This document shows, piece after piece, positions 20,285-29,849 of a stretch of 40,989 nt of DNA (within the stretch, counting starts at the first letter, position 1; each line of letters begins with the position of its first letter). The position numbers were made by a program, and so were the translations under genes. Source of the stretch: a virus. A model generated the notes under the pieces. That model did not search any database and was not told where the DNA came from. It saw only the letters and a program-made list of their open reading frames with translations. The stretch lies in IMG/VR virus record IMGVR_UViG_3300046167_000627, positions 1-40,989 of that record; one strand, 5' to 3'.

Positions 20285-22272
20285 TGTGCGCGACCCTCTA
20301 TAAATTGATTATTGCTTGCCGCCACGTCACCGGATGCGGCTGCAGGGATCGCGGCAGAAAAGCGAGTCCAAAGCTCTCTAGTCAGCACTGCTCGTTTGCC
20401 CGTCCCATTAAATGCCGCCTTGATCGCCTTGGGGTCTCCGCTTAGTAATATGCTCATTACCTCGTCAATCTCCTGTGGCTTAATTTTTTGCTTCAACGAC
20501 TTGCCAATATTGTCAGCCATTGCGACGATGGCGCGGGGATCTCCCTGCATTGCAGTGAATAACTGACTCAGGTTTGTTGTATTGCCGATCCGGTCCGTAG
20601 CTGCCTGTATGCCAGCCGTGGCGCTCGGGTTAAGTAGCTTCTGCTGTGCGGTCCTAGAGGTGGCCGCCAGATCAAGTTTTTTCAATAGAGGGGTAATATC
20701 AGTGCCATCTGCAACCATCTCTAAAAGCATTCTCTGGTTGCTGCCCTCCTGCAAAAACTTCTTCACTGCCTCAGAGCCGCCGGTAGACATGCCGCGAATG
20801 GCGTTTGCTATCTGCTTGCTGGCCGCCCTCTTGGCGCCCTCCATGTAACTGGGGAGCATGTCGCCCTCGCCGTTGCTGGCAAGTTGCCTCTGTTGCTGAG
20901 TTAGTCTGGCCTGCTTAGTTGTTGCGTCAGCAGACACTGAGCCGCTGAAGTCATCAAAGCCCTCATTTAGTACGTTACTCTCTCTGACTTTCCTTCTGGC
21001 AGCCGCCAAATCTGGGGCCGCCTCATCAAGCTGATCCCTCAAACCTCGGTATGCCGTGTTTGCAGAGTCGGCAAGGGTGCCTTGATTGTTGCTGTAACGC
21101 TCCCCCTTGAGGTCGCGCAACAGTCGCATAAGGTGGTCAGCCTCTCCTATGGTTGGAGCATCCGTCCTAGCGGCAACTCCGTCCGCTCCCTCCTTCCACA
21201 GAGGTGCGGGTACTCCAGCCTCTCTTGCAAGCCTCTCCACGCCGGCACGGGCCTCTGGGAATCTACCGTAGAGATCGTCCATAGTGGACAGCAGACCATC
21301 GTTCGTCACTGGGGTCTTTTTGGCTGCATCGTATGCCGGGCCAACGCCCTCCTGAAGGTCCTCGCCACGCCTCTCCATTGCAAGTATCTGGTTCTCTGGG
21401 TCCGCGCCAAGCAGTGTCTTATTAACCTGCTCCTCGGCCTGCCTAGACATCACATTGCCTCGGCCATTATTTCCGCCATAGACCTCTTGAACCATCTTTC
21501 TAGAGGACTCTCCAGCGCCTTGGTAGGCGTTCACTAGGGGCGCCAGCTCTGGAATCTCTGCCACCAGCTTGCCCGAATTAACGTGTGCCACAAGCTCGTC
21601 AGTGCTCATCTGAAGGGCCTTTGCAATGCTCTCAAGCTCGGCGGTGACTGCGGTGGCCGGCATACCATTCACCTTGTCCGCTGTCATGCCCGCCAGCTTA
21701 TTGCCAGCCGCGCCAACAGCGCCACCTAAGAGCCCTCCAACACCTGCCCCCATTGCGCCACCTTTGAGGATATCCCCAGCATGGCCCAAAGAAAACGTGT
21801 CGTTCTCGCTCATTCCAGAGCCGGTAATTAGGCCGTCAAGGGCGCCAGTGGTGGCCGCACCAGCGGCAATCTTTCCGAGACTGTTTGCCCCCTTTAGTGT
21901 GTTGGCTGCGCCCATGCCGGGAATAAACATTGTAGGAAGAGAGCCGACTACGTTATAGGCCAATGACTCATAGGGGTTGTTTTCCCTAAACTCGGACATC
22001 TCTCCTCGGATCTGGTCTCGCTCCGATTTGTAGTCACCAAGGAAACCAAAGCCGGTCTTAACGCCTGCCTCGATCTCGTCACCGTACTCAAACGCGAGCC
22101 CCGCGCCCAGCTCTCTGGCGCGGTCTCCCCAGTCTCCATTTTTAGCTTCCTCCGCAGCGGCCTCCTCAAATATCTTCTTGCCCTGCATCCTTATTTCGTG
22201 ATCGGAAGCGTTAGGCGGGTGCCTTACTTCAATTTCGCTACCGTCTGGCGCAAAAACAGTTGAGACAGGCAT
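20281..22272 (-). CDS. Large internal virion (ejection) protein
   Basis: A 663-residue protein starting at MPVSTVFAPDG, whose ATG overlaps the upstream stop (TAATG) with AAGGGGGCC in front. Residues 1-50 carry an opening often seen in phage virion proteins (PPNASDHEIRMQGKKIFEE). Then comes a Gly/Ala-rich region with likely membrane-active helices (GKIAAGAATTGALDGLITGS; GDILKGGAMGAGVGGLLGGA), followed by about 400 residues of helices and coiled coil. Size, composition and position upstream of the portal fit an ejected protein that crosses the envelope with the DNA. There is no lytic transglycosylase motif. Confidence 0.65.
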   Translation of the reverse strand: MPVSTVFAPDGSEIEVRHPPNASDHEIRMQGKKIFEEAAAEEAKNGDWGDRARELGAGLAFEYGDEIEAGVKTGFGFLGDYKSERDQIRGEMSEFRENNPYESLAYNVVGSLPTMFIPGMGAANTLKGANSLGKIAAGAATTGALDGLITGSGMSENDTFSLGHAGDILKGGAMGAGVGGLLGGAVGAAGNKLAGMTADKVNGMPATAVTAELESIAKALQMSTDELVAHVNSGKLVAEIPELAPLVNAYQGAGESSRKMVQEVYGGNNGRGNVMSRQAEEQVNKTLLGADPENQILAMERRGEDLQEGVGPAYDAAKKTPVTNDGLLSTMDDLYGRFPEARAGVERLAREAGVPAPLWKEGADGVAARTDAPTIGEADHLMRLLRDLKGERYSNNQGTLADSANTAYRGLRDQLDEAAPDLAAARRKVRESNVLNEGFDDFSGSVSADATTKQARLTQQQRQLASNGEGDMLPSYMEGAKRAASKQIANAIRGMSTGGSEAVKKFLQEGSNQRMLLEMVADGTDITPLLKKLDLAATSRTAQQKLLNPSATAGIQAATDRIGNTTNLSQLFTAMQGDPRAIVAMADNIGKSLKQKIKPQEIDEVMSILLSGDPKAIKAAFNGTGKRAVLTRELWTRFSAAIPAAASGDVAASNNQFIEGRAQ

Positions 22273-23639
22273 TATTGCGGCCCCCTTCTTATCATGGTCC
22301 CGCCCCAAGCATCTTCATCGTCTTTATCTTCCTCTTTCTTTTTTCTTCGTCGGTCATACGTCAAGCCAGAATAGCCGTCCGCATAGGCATCATCGTATTG
22401 CCTTCCCTCGTCCTGAGACTTCCATGTTTCCTGCCACTCACCTAGCGTTTTAGATCCGCTATTTAGGTCTCTGGCACGTTGGTCTACTTCCGCATATAGC
22501 TTCTCTTGGGCAATAATCTTCGCCTCGAGGTACTTATCAAGCTCCTGCTCACTAAGCCCTTGGGGTATGCCTGTGCTCATTGCGAGCTGCATCTCCTTTT
22601 CGCTTAGGGCGCCAAAGGTTGCGGAGTTTATGATGTTGATGCCCGCGTTATTTGCTGCGTTTCTTAGGCGCTGGGTTGCCTCATCGAAAGCTGGTAAATA
22701 TTGCCTAAAGACGCCCGACTGAGCGCCATCTGCCAAGGCGCCCCTCGCTTCGTCCATCAGCCTCACGTCTCGCCTAATGCTCTCCCCCTGATCAAAGAAC
22801 TTTGAGCCCTTCTCAGCGGCCAGATTGATGCCGTTAAGCCTGACCTTGAGGTCCGCTTCTGATTGGGCTGTTTCCCCAGTTATGGGATTGCCGTCCTTGC
22901 CCGTTAAGTACTGAACCTTGCTGCTTCCATACCCGTCAGACACGACGACAAACTGCTGTCCGGTTGCCTCATCAATCTGCACCCCAGAAGTGTTAGTCCT
23001 GAATTCCTTGTCTAGGCCAAAATCCTTCTTCATTGCGAGCTGCATAAATTCGCCACGGTGTTCTGGGGCTATATCCATCAGCTTCCTAGCCAGCTCCGGG
23101 TTGTTGTCCACGAGGTATCTCATGGTCTTGTTATTCTTCACGCCCTCCATGCCCTTGGCGTAGTTGGCCTTATTCATTGCAGCCATGCCGCTCTTGCCTG
23201 ACATGGTCATGCCACCGAATCCGTCAGACAGGGCAGAGAACATCATCGCCATGCGGTCGTTATCCTTGTGGAAAGGGGTCTTAAACCACTTCTGCTTAGG
23301 ATCGCCCCGGTCTGGCGTCTGAATGTCTTGGAGGTGCTTACCAGTGACATTCGGTTGCACTTCGTGAAGGTGCTGCCTTCCCTGCGGCGTGACCTCTTTA
23401 AGTGCCGCCTGCGGTTGCTGAGACAGCTTCTCGCCGGCAAAATCTCCAGCCCAGCCACTGCTCGTTGGTGCCTGCTGAGGTGGCGGCGCCGGGGTGGCCG
23501 CGTTTTGCATGGGAGGCACAGGCTCACGCATGGGAGGCACAAACGGAGGCGTGCCCCCAGCAGGCTGTCCCGGAAGCAGTGGCTTGTTCTGGCCAGACTT
23601 CTCAGCGAACTGCTTTAATAATTGCTCGATTAGGTTCAT
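22272..23639 (-). CDS. Internal virion protein with proline-rich N-terminus
   Basis: A 455-residue protein. Residues 1-60 are Pro-rich (PLLPGQPAGGTPPFVPPM), followed by a region with repeated Met and Gly (MFSALSDGFGGMTMSGKSGM) and long helices (EADLKVRLNGINLAAEKGS; SEQELDKYLEAKIIAQEKLY). The tail is highly charged (RRRKKKEEDKDDEDAWGG). This pattern matches structural or ejection proteins of marine podoviruses rather than an enzyme. Start and stop overlap the adjacent genes (ATGA and TAATG), so it is strictly co-translated. Confidence 0.6.
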   Translation of the reverse strand: MNLIEQLLKQFAEKSGQNKPLLPGQPAGGTPPFVPPMREPVPPMQNAATPAPPPQQAPTSSGWAGDFAGEKLSQQPQAALKEVTPQGRQHLHEVQPNVTGKHLQDIQTPDRGDPKQKWFKTPFHKDNDRMAMMFSALSDGFGGMTMSGKSGMAAMNKANYAKGMEGVKNNKTMRYLVDNNPELARKLMDIAPEHRGEFMQLAMKKDFGLDKEFRTNTSGVQIDEATGQQFVVVSDGYGSSKVQYLTGKDGNPITGETAQSEADLKVRLNGINLAAEKGSKFFDQGESIRRDVRLMDEARGALADGAQSGVFRQYLPAFDEATQRLRNAANNAGINIINSATFGALSEKEMQLAMSTGIPQGLSEQELDKYLEAKIIAQEKLYAEVDQRARDLNSGSKTLGEWQETWKSQDEGRQYDDAYADGYSGLTYDRRRKKKEEDKDDEDAWGGTMIRRGPQ

Positions 23640-25045
23640 TTACCTGCTCCCTTGCCAGAGTAGAACGACCCGGCAGCGCCAGCGCCCGTGCTCAGATAGT
23701 CAAATACGCCGGGCTGCTTGCTTGTCGTGCTGGTGGTGTCGCCCTGTGGGGCTCCTGCGAGCGCAGCAAGGTACTGATTGAACTGATCCTGACCAGCGTT
23801 TACTTGCTGGTTCCAGACGTCCTGAGTTGAGTTGGCTAGATTCTGATTGATTGCATCAACCTGTGCGCCTCCCTGAGCCAATGCGTCGGTAGCGTTCTGT
23901 GCCATGTTCCAACGGTCCTGACCCATCCCGTATACGGAATTGGCGGCAGAATTCTGCATGCCTTGGCTAGTTATGTTGTTGTCCATAAACATGCCCTGCA
24001 TCTGCATAGCCGCCTGAAGTGCTGCCTGCTGGCTTGCTGCGGCGTTACGCCGGTCTCCAGCTCCACCATCACCACCACCTCTGCCACTCATTGCTGCCAT
24101 CTGTGCTGCCAGTTGCTTGGCTGAGTTGGCGTTTGCGCTTGCAGTGGCCCCCACGAACTGGTTTCTCTCGTTCTGGGACGTAGCGTTAGCCATTGCGGCC
24201 TCTTGGCCCATCATGGCGTTTGCGCCTCGTTGCTGGTTCATTGCACCCAAGTCGTTCATGGCCGCCGCCTGAGCGTTCTGGAAGCCCTGAGAGCGCAGCT
24301 GTGCAGATGACTTAGCCACCTGATCGAGGTAGTTAGCGTTGTCCATAGACTCCATGACGCCGTGCCGGTCACCACCAAAGGCGCCGCCGCTTGTGGCTGC
24401 GACTCCCGTGCTGTTCAGTGCCTGCTTTCGAGCCTTGTCTAGGTCGCCCATAGTGCTGTCCATGACAGCGTCCATGTAAGGGTCCATGTACTGGCCCACA
24501 TCCATGTCGGACAGCTTCGCCGCCTCATAGCCCTGAGCTTGCACCTGAGCCGGGTCATAGTCGTACAGGCTCTTGGCCACCGCCGTGGTATCGATCATGG
24601 GCCCACCGCCACCGCCGCCCATCATGCTGCCACCACGACCGGCACCGCCAGAACTCATGTCCTTAATCATGCCGGTAATCATGTCCGTGTACTGCTGGTT
24701 CATGGAGTTTGAACCGTTATTCATCTGGTTCTGGAAGAAGTCCATTGCACTGTTCTGGGCGTTTAGTCCAGTCTCAAATGCGTTAGGGCCCTGTCCACCT
24801 CCCGCCGGCGCAGACGATCCGGTCTGCACGGCGTCTCCTATACCGTTGCTCATTAGGGTGTTGAACATTCCCCCCGGACCCGTTGACGCAGGCTGTGGCG
24901 GTGCAGTTGGCGAGGCCATTGACGACGCCTGAGCGCCTCCCTTGCCTCCTCCCATAGTGTCGAAGCCGCCCATAGAGCCTCCCTTGCCACCAGATGCAGA
25001 GGTGCCTGCGCCGTTCTGTCCGTACATTGGATTGCTGCCGGCCAT
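23636..25045 (-). CDS. Gly/Gln/Met-rich virion protein
   Basis: A 469-residue protein with the start at 25045, preceded by ACGGAGGCTAAG; an in-frame extension of 11 residues overlaps the upstream gene. Residues 1-150 are low in complexity (GSMMGGGGGGPMID). The core (YDYDPAQVQAQGYEAAKLSD; YMDAVMDSTMGDLDKARKQA; ATSGGAFGGDRHGVMES) and the Gln/Asn/Ala-rich helical part are typical of the minor virion proteins of marine podoviruses. The glycine- and methionine-rich start suggests a flexible or membrane-active protein, probably ejected with DNA. Confidence 0.65.
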   Translation of the reverse strand: MAGSNPMYGQNGAGTSASGGKGGSMGGFDTMGGGKGGAQASSMASPTAPPQPASTGPGGMFNTLMSNGIGDAVQTGSSAPAGGGQGPNAFETGLNAQNSAMDFFQNQMNNGSNSMNQQYTDMITGMIKDMSSGGAGRGGSMMGGGGGGPMIDTTAVAKSLYDYDPAQVQAQGYEAAKLSDMDVGQYMDPYMDAVMDSTMGDLDKARKQALNSTGVAATSGGAFGGDRHGVMESMDNANYLDQVAKSSAQLRSQGFQNAQAAAMNDLGAMNQQRGANAMMGQEAAMANATSQNERNQFVGATASANANSAKQLAAQMAAMSGRGGGDGGAGDRRNAAASQQAALQAAMQMQGMFMDNNITSQGMQNSAANSVYGMGQDRWNMAQNATDALAQGGAQVDAINQNLANSTQDVWNQQVNAGQDQFNQYLAALAGAPQGDTTSTTSKQPGVFDYLSTGAGAAGSFYSGKGAGK

Positions 25046-25046
25046 C

Positions 25047-25538
25047 TTAGCCTCCGTATAACTTTGATAATAAGCCACTTAACTGCCTTGACCGTCCCTG
25101 TGGTGACTGGGGCATGCCGAAATTGGCTTGTGGCTGGCCCATTGGTTGTGGCTGGCCCATTGGTTGTGGCTGGCCCATTGGTTGTTGCGGCCCCCACTGT
25201 TCTGAAAACCCTCCCTGTGGCTGGCCTACTGGATTAAAGTCGGCAAACTTGGGCATCGTCCCAACCGGGACTTGAGGTAATCCACCACTATGCCACTGAG
25301 ATACTTGTGGCGGCTGTGTAGCATGAAAGCCGGGGCCGTCCAATCCATAGCCCTGACGACCCGGAGGAGGTCCACCCGGCCTAGTCTGTCGCTGCCCATT
25401 AGGCATCATGTGACCCTGTGGGCCGGCAGGTCCTAGTGGGCTGACCTGTGGGCCACCCTTGCCGCCAGATGGCATCTGTTGAGTGCCGCCCTTTCCGCTG
25501 CCGCCCATCTGTGGGCCGCCTTGTTGTCCGCCACTCAT
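25047..25538 (-). CDS. Disordered Gln/Gly/Pro-rich virion-cluster protein
   Basis: A 163-residue protein that is almost wholly low in complexity (GGQQGGPQMGGSGKGGTQQM; RPGGPPPGRQGYGLDG). It contains three tandem PMGQPQ repeats and a short ordered-looking end (RSRQLSGLLSKLYGG). Overlaps with both neighbours (ATGA before, stop next to the following ATG) place it within the ejection-protein block. Such sequences often act as flexible linkers in the particle. No enzyme motif. Confidence 0.6.
   Translation of the reverse strand: MSGGQQGGPQMGGSGKGGTQQMPSGGKGGPQVSPLGPAGPQGHMMPNGQRQTRPGGPPPGRQGYGLDGPGFHATQPPQVSQWHSGGLPQVPVGTMPKFADFNPVGQPQGGFSEQWGPQQPMGQPQPMGQPQPMGQPQANFGMPQSPQGRSRQLSGLLSKLYGG
25131..25184 (-). 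repeat. Three tandem 18-bp repeats coding for PMGQPQ
   Basis: TGGCTGGCCCATTGGTTG (+ strand) occurs three times head to tail, with no mismatch, at 25131, 25149 and 25167. It is in frame, so changes in copy number would lengthen or shorten the protein by six residues. Confidence 0.9.
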
Positions 25539-26056
25539 ACGTTGAACCTCCCTCGGTACATATCTGCAATGTCTGCATAGTCAGCGCCCCATCTTGACTT
25601 CTTCCGTCCCTGCTGGAATTCGCCCTCTGGGTCCATGTTCTTGAACCAGTTGTAATTCTCTCTGTGCAACGCGCTGGGCGTCACAACGCCCGGCATGTAG
25701 TCCTCTAGCTCCTGCATAAGCTCAGGGTACTTGTTCCAAGCGTTTGCTAGGTTCTGTGTGTGGCCGGTCTCGGTCGTGTAGCCCTTAATCCCGCCCCTGC
25801 TTACCTCGTGGGTAGGCAGGCTGTCGGCTATGTTTGCCTCTCCCATGCCAACACCGAGCAGGTTTGCTTGGCCTCCAACATTGGTCCACGCCTGACGGGT
25901 TGCCGCGCTGGGCGCCGCCTGCACAATCCCGCCGTATGGGATGGGCGACTGCTTAGAAAGCATCTGCCCAGTCTCCATTGACTGAAGAAACTCCCTCTTA
26001 AACTCGGGGTCCATCTTCTGCTCGGTAGTCTCGCTACCGCCCTTTCCTCCACTCAT
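25535..26056 (-). CDS. Virion-associated hypothetical protein
   Basis: A 173-residue protein (MSGGKGGSETTEQKMDPEFK; QSMETGQMLSKQSPIPYGGI; HTQNLANAWNKYPELMQELE; KKSRWGADYADIADMYRGRF). The opening of Gly-Gly-Lys plus a PEFK-type helix is shared by small proteins of podovirus ejection clusters. No catalytic motif. It overlaps both neighbours by 4 bases (ATGA). Confidence 0.6.
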   Translation of the reverse strand: MSGGKGGSETTEQKMDPEFKREFLQSMETGQMLSKQSPIPYGGIVQAAPSAATRQAWTNVGGQANLLGVGMGEANIADSLPTHEVSRGGIKGYTTETGHTQNLANAWNKYPELMQELEDYMPGVVTPSALHRENYNWFKNMDPEGEFQQGRKKSRWGADYADIADMYRGRFNV

Positions 26057-26439
26057 TTGTCAAACTCCTGTGTGACGTATCGTAATCCGTTGGTGCCAAA
26101 GCCGAGGTCAGCTAGGGCCTTGATCCATCCAGCGCGGCCATTTAGTGACAGGCCGTCGCATTCGTATGACTTCGCAAACTCCACTAGGCCCTCGTGCGTG
26201 TCCTTGATCTCCTGAAGGTCACCACCGGCTAGAAAAATGTGCAGGTACCGCTTGTTGGGGTAGTTGTGAAACTCTGTGACTAGGGCCGAATTCTCTGTGG
26301 GCCATAGGTGTAGGTTGCCGCTGATAACGCCGTTGACGATGTGAACGAAGTCATGGGTATTGCCACCGTGGTCAAGTGCCCTCTGGATGTGTGGCTGTGC
26401 CTTCAATACCTGCTCGTGTAGCTTCGTTGCTTCGCTCAT
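26053..26439 (-). CDS. GNAT-like small virion-cluster protein
   Basis: A 128-residue protein. HLWPTENSALVTEFHNYPNK and YLHIFLAGGDLQEIKDT are followed by LVEFAKSYECDGLSLNGRAG and WIKALADLGF. This matches, from memory, short GNAT-fold proteins found among podovirus structural genes, which keep the strand order but lack a good acetyl-CoA loop. Here too no R/Q-x-x-G-x-G/A motif is seen, so catalysis is doubtful. GGAGGCGTTGACAG precedes the start, and the gene overlaps the upstream one by 68 bases. Confidence 0.6.
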   Translation of the reverse strand: MSEATKLHEQVLKAQPHIQRALDHGGNTHDFVHIVNGVISGNLHLWPTENSALVTEFHNYPNKRYLHIFLAGGDLQEIKDTHEGLVEFAKSYECDGLSLNGRAGWIKALADLGFGTNGLRYVTQEFDK

Positions 26440-26635
26440 CTGTCAACGCCTCCATGCGTGAGATTCTTGTCGCCGCCTTGTTAAGCCTGTCCTCTAGGTG
26501 CTGTATCCTGCGCCGCAGATAGTTGTCCAAGTCCTCCGCCCATAGCTGTGTGTCACCACTGTATGGCGGGGGAGGCTCTGGCGTATTTCGCATTCGCTCC
26601 AGTTGGATATCTTCCTGACTCCGACTGTCTTTCAT
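26372..26635 (-). CDS. Small coiled-coil protein
   Basis: An 87-residue protein with a Pro-rich stretch (NTPEPPPPYSGD) and a coiled coil (LWAEDLDNYLRRRIQHLEDR, LNKAATRISRMEALTDE). It overlaps the gp10-like gene by 4 bases (ATGA) and the next gene by 68. It may be a trimeric or dimeric connector in the virion; no family is recognised. Confidence 0.55.
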   Translation of the reverse strand: MKDSRSQEDIQLERMRNTPEPPPPYSGDTQLWAEDLDNYLRRRIQHLEDRLNKAATRISRMEALTDERSNEATRAGIEGTATHPEGT

Positions 26636-28246
26636 CGTCTACCGCCACTGCCCATAAGCACGCGCATGTCACCAATACGGACATCGTGCGAGCCACTGCT
26701 ATCATTGACAACATTTACCCTCATCCTCATCTGGCGGCCCGTGAACCGAACGTCCGTCTGTGGCTGCACCGCATAAGGACCGAATGTGATCTCCTCGCCC
26801 TGTGGCTGGAAGCGCGTCTTGAACTCAAGCTCAACACGGCCCAGTGGGCCGCTATCGGTAAGCACCTGAGTGGCGTTAATTACGTTGTCACCAGAGCCCA
26901 GTGATATAGGGCCGGTCTCGGCCCATGCCTGAGCACCGTCAAAGCTGGCATTCTCAATCTCGTGGCGCCACACGTTGCAGCTCTCGTCCAACCAGATAGG
27001 ATCGTTAAAGATTCCCGAGTCAACGCCTGCGTGTCTGGTGATCTCGCCTATGCTCCAGATGTTCTGGGCGTAGTCATAAGTCACATAGCGGTCGTTCACC
27101 TTCTTGATGACCACCTTCCCGTCAACCGTCACCTCGACTCCGGGTGCCTGTGTGGATGTGTAGAACCATGTGATCTCGTTGTACTTTGCGTTGGCCACGG
27201 CAAACACGTTATGGAGGAACGTAGTGTCGATAAACCGGAATACTCGGTCAGAAACCTCACACGGCAGCTCCCTGACGGCAGAGCCGTCGTAGGTGTAGAA
27301 ACCGTCCCGGCCCATCCAGAAGGCGCCGGCACCAGTTGCCGCTGCAGCCCTGTCTGAAGATATGCCGCAATTCTTACCGACCTGCTGAAATCCGTATACC
27401 AGCGGCGGGCCAGAGTACTGTGCGACGTGTGCGTCCGAGGTGGTCAGGATCAGGGTTCGTCCCCTGACACGGATGCCACACTTAATGGCGCCGTCAGTCT
27501 GCAGCTCAAAGCCACCGGCCTCGTTGTCCACCGTGAGGTCCCAGACCTCTGGGTCCTCCCTGTCGCACCACGCTACACGCCTGACGTTAATGGTGCCGTC
27601 TCGTTCAGCGCCGAGGGCAAACAGGAAACGCTCCTCAGTGGCGACCAGTGACAGGCACCGTGGCGCGTTAGCCAGCTCGGTAAACTTCTCCGACTCCTCT
27701 GTCTCGGTAGGCTTCCATCGCCATATCTTGCGGTCGCTGGTGGATACGGCCATAAGCTCTTCGCCGTAGTTGTCTATAGTCCACGTCGTCGCCGGGAGCT
27801 TGGTCTGCCCCTCTGTCTGCCTTGGCGTGCCGTATGCCTGCTTACCGTAAAGACCGCCGCCGTAGCCCTTGTTGAGCGTGGGCGTCTCTGCACCCGGCAG
27901 CGTCTTGCCAGACGTCAGCTGCGTAACCTCACCGAAGCCGTTCATGGCGTATAGGTGTGTCGCTGTCGCAACGGCTAAGTAGTAGCCTGCGCCGTTTGTC
28001 CCGGTCGCGTCGTCTAGGAACCAGCTATGTGCCTCACGGGGCACTGACGTGTCACCAAAGCTCGCGGTAATGTTGACCGCCTGTGGGTCCTCTGTGTTAT
28101 CGACAAAGCGTACCCAGCCACCCACGGGCATCATGGCGCCCTGATCCCATCGCATCAGATTGGCGTCGTGCCACCTGTCAGAGGACTGGTAGGCTGTGCC
28201 GTGCCACCGGACTCCCGGCTGGTACCTGCAGCTTGAGATAATTCAT
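26632..28246 (-). CDS. P22 gp10-like DNA stabilisation (tail hub) protein, N-terminal frameshift
   Basis: A protein of about 537 residues if one shift is corrected. The ATG at 28246 (AGAGGCGG before it, overlapping the previous stop) opens MNYLKLQVPA. The frame must then change at CCC 28214-28216 (GGG on the coding strand) to reach GVRWHGTAYQSSDRWHDANL and the uninterrupted frame MRWDQGAMMPVGGWVRF onward. The start region, the repeated beta-strand text (LYAMNGFGEVTQLTSGKTL; FWMGRDGFYTYDGSAVRELP) and the length are those of phage stabilisation proteins that plug the portal and adaptor after packaging. Read literally, the first ORF stops after about 22 codons and the 507-residue remainder would start at 28155. 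Confidence 0.75.
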
Positions 28247-29115
28247 TCAACCGCCTCTATGTCAGCGTTGTCTGGATAGTTAAACTTAATGCCCCAGATG
28301 ACCCTTGCGGCACCGTGGCCGGCGTCGTCTTGATTTGGTCCGCCACCGCCACCGCCGAACTGAATGCCCACGCCGCCAGATCCGGGGTTGCCGTTGTAGC
28401 CAGTTGTGCCGCTTGTCTCGGGTGGGAGTGTCGCCGTAGCGCCCTTGCCCTTAACACCGACCCCGCCGCCGTTGTAGCCTCTATTTAGACCTATGTAATA
28501 CTCGGTAGGATTCCTGCCGCCACTGGCGCCACCAGAGTTTGGGGCGGGGGCTTGGCCACCGTTACCGCCATTTCCTGTATAGCCGGCAGCTCCACCGCCA
28601 GCTCCAACCTGAGTCATATTTGACCCGCTGGGCCCATACTGGCCGTCTCCACCCTTGCCGCCACCGTGGTCCATGTTGCCGGGATCTGAAACGCCGAAAT
28701 CGCCTCCTGTCCTACCTCCGCCGCCATAGGCCCAAGCTATCCACTCCCACACTGGCTCACCCGTGTCGGGATGAAGCTCCTGATCCCCGTCCGCATCCAG
28801 AACGGGCCTGCGGATACCAGACCTGCCTGTGTCCGATTTCTGGCCCGAGTAGCCTACGCGCACCGACAGCCTCTCGCCGGGCTCTACGTTGATGTTGTTG
28901 ACCCAGACAAGGCCGCCAGCGCCACCGCCAGAAGCCTGACTATCTCCTCGACTCCCGCCAGATACGGCGCCCGCGCCAATCGCGCAGAAGTGTATACGGC
29001 GGAGGCCCAGAGGGACGATAAACGTGGCGTCCTCAACGGGCTCGTCGTAAGTACTCTCGCCGATGTACTTGCTGCCGCCCTCTCCGGTGACTGTCAGTAG
29101 TCTCGACTTTATCAA
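28243..29115 (-). CDS. Glycine-rich tail fibre or adhesin-type protein
   Basis: A 290-residue protein opening IKSRLLTVTGEGGSKYIGES, then a beta-rich part (FIVPLGLRRIHFCAIGAGAV), and from about residue 70 long polyglycine stretches (GGGGRTGGDFGVSDPGNMDH; AGYTGNGGNGGQAPAPNSGG). Such Gly-rich domains, which fold as polyglycine-II helices, cap receptor-binding tips of some phage fibres (for example T-even gp38 adhesins). TTG at 29115 overlaps the preceding stop (TTGA), so translation depends on coupling. A longer reading upstream is a shadow of the previous gene. Confidence 0.65.
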   Translation of the reverse strand: MIKSRLLTVTGEGGSKYIGESTYDEPVEDATFIVPLGLRRIHFCAIGAGAVSGGSRGDSQASGGGAGGLVWVNNINVEPGERLSVRVGYSGQKSDTGRSGIRRPVLDADGDQELHPDTGEPVWEWIAWAYGGGGRTGGDFGVSDPGNMDHGGGKGGDGQYGPSGSNMTQVGAGGGAAGYTGNGGNGGQAPAPNSGGASGGRNPTEYYIGLNRGYNGGGVGVKGKGATATLPPETSGTTGYNGNPGSGGVGIQFGGGGGGPNQDDAGHGAARVIWGIKFNYPDNADIEAVE

Positions 29116-29813
29116 CTTGCGACACCCGAGAAAGCGCCTACTACTCTGGGGCCTGTGCCGCCATCGAAGGAGAAGAACTGTATGACGTTGATGCCTATCT
29201 CTAGGTCCGGGCTCCCGCCGCCGACCCAGTAGACCTGCGAGCTGCCGTTGGCAGACCACTCAATATTCACAGCGGTGTCGCTGCTCTTCTCTAGGATGAC
29301 CGTAATCTCTTCGCCGGCATCAGTCAGCCGCACGTCAAACTCACAGTCAGCAGTTGGCGCAAACATGTACTGAACGGTCCCCGCGTCTGGGTTGAAGGTG
29401 GTCGATGTGGCCGACCCCTTTATGACGTTCTTCTCCTTGATGCGGCCACTGACCTCTAGGTCCCTTGCCTTGATAACGCAGTCCTGAATGATTCCGAGGC
29501 CCTTGTCGTTATCGTCGTCCGCGTCTGGGTTCAGGCCGATCAGTAGATCAACCTTGCCGTTGATGTGCGTGTCTGGGTGAATCTGCAGCGGCTCCTCGTC
29601 GTCTTCGAGGTCGTCGTCTGACTGCCCGAGGATACCGGTGATTAGAGAGCCGTCGATGCTGCCGGTCTGGATGTCGATACCGTTTACCGGCTTCTCACCA
29701 CTGAGTAAGTCGTCCAGCTCATCAAAGTTATCATTGAGGTTTCCGCCCCACTCGTTCTCACTGCCGCCTACCAGCGGCTTTAAGAATTTATATACTTCTG
29801 TTGTGTCAGCCAT
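29112..29813 (-). CDS. Tail fibre or appendage protein
   Basis: A 233-residue protein. YKFLKPLVGGSENEWGGNLN with DNFDELDDLLSGEKPV is a phage-fibre opening that recurs in many marine phages. An acidic middle follows (DDDLEDDEEPLQIHPDTHIN), then a beta-rich end (TSTTFNPDAGTVQYMFAPTA; VIQFFSFDGGTGPRVVGAFS). It is most likely a trimeric appendage subunit. It lies between other fibre-type genes. Confidence 0.65.
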   Translation of the reverse strand: MADTTEVYKFLKPLVGGSENEWGGNLNDNFDELDDLLSGEKPVNGIDIQTGSIDGSLITGILGQSDDDLEDDEEPLQIHPDTHINGKVDLLIGLNPDADDDNDKGLGIIQDCVIKARDLEVSGRIKEKNVIKGSATSTTFNPDAGTVQYMFAPTADCEFDVRLTDAGEEITVILEKSSDTAVNIEWSANGSSQVYWVGGGSPDLEIGINVIQFFSFDGGTGPRVVGAFSGVAS

Positions 29814-29849
29814 TACGCCGCTATCTCCGCTGTTTAGGTTATGGTTAGA

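Noticed and set aside
22918-23830. Several + strand open frames of 80 to 142 codons over the ejection-protein genes
   Set aside because: They are antisense shadows of well-supported leftward genes, lack ribosome binding sites and have unnatural composition.
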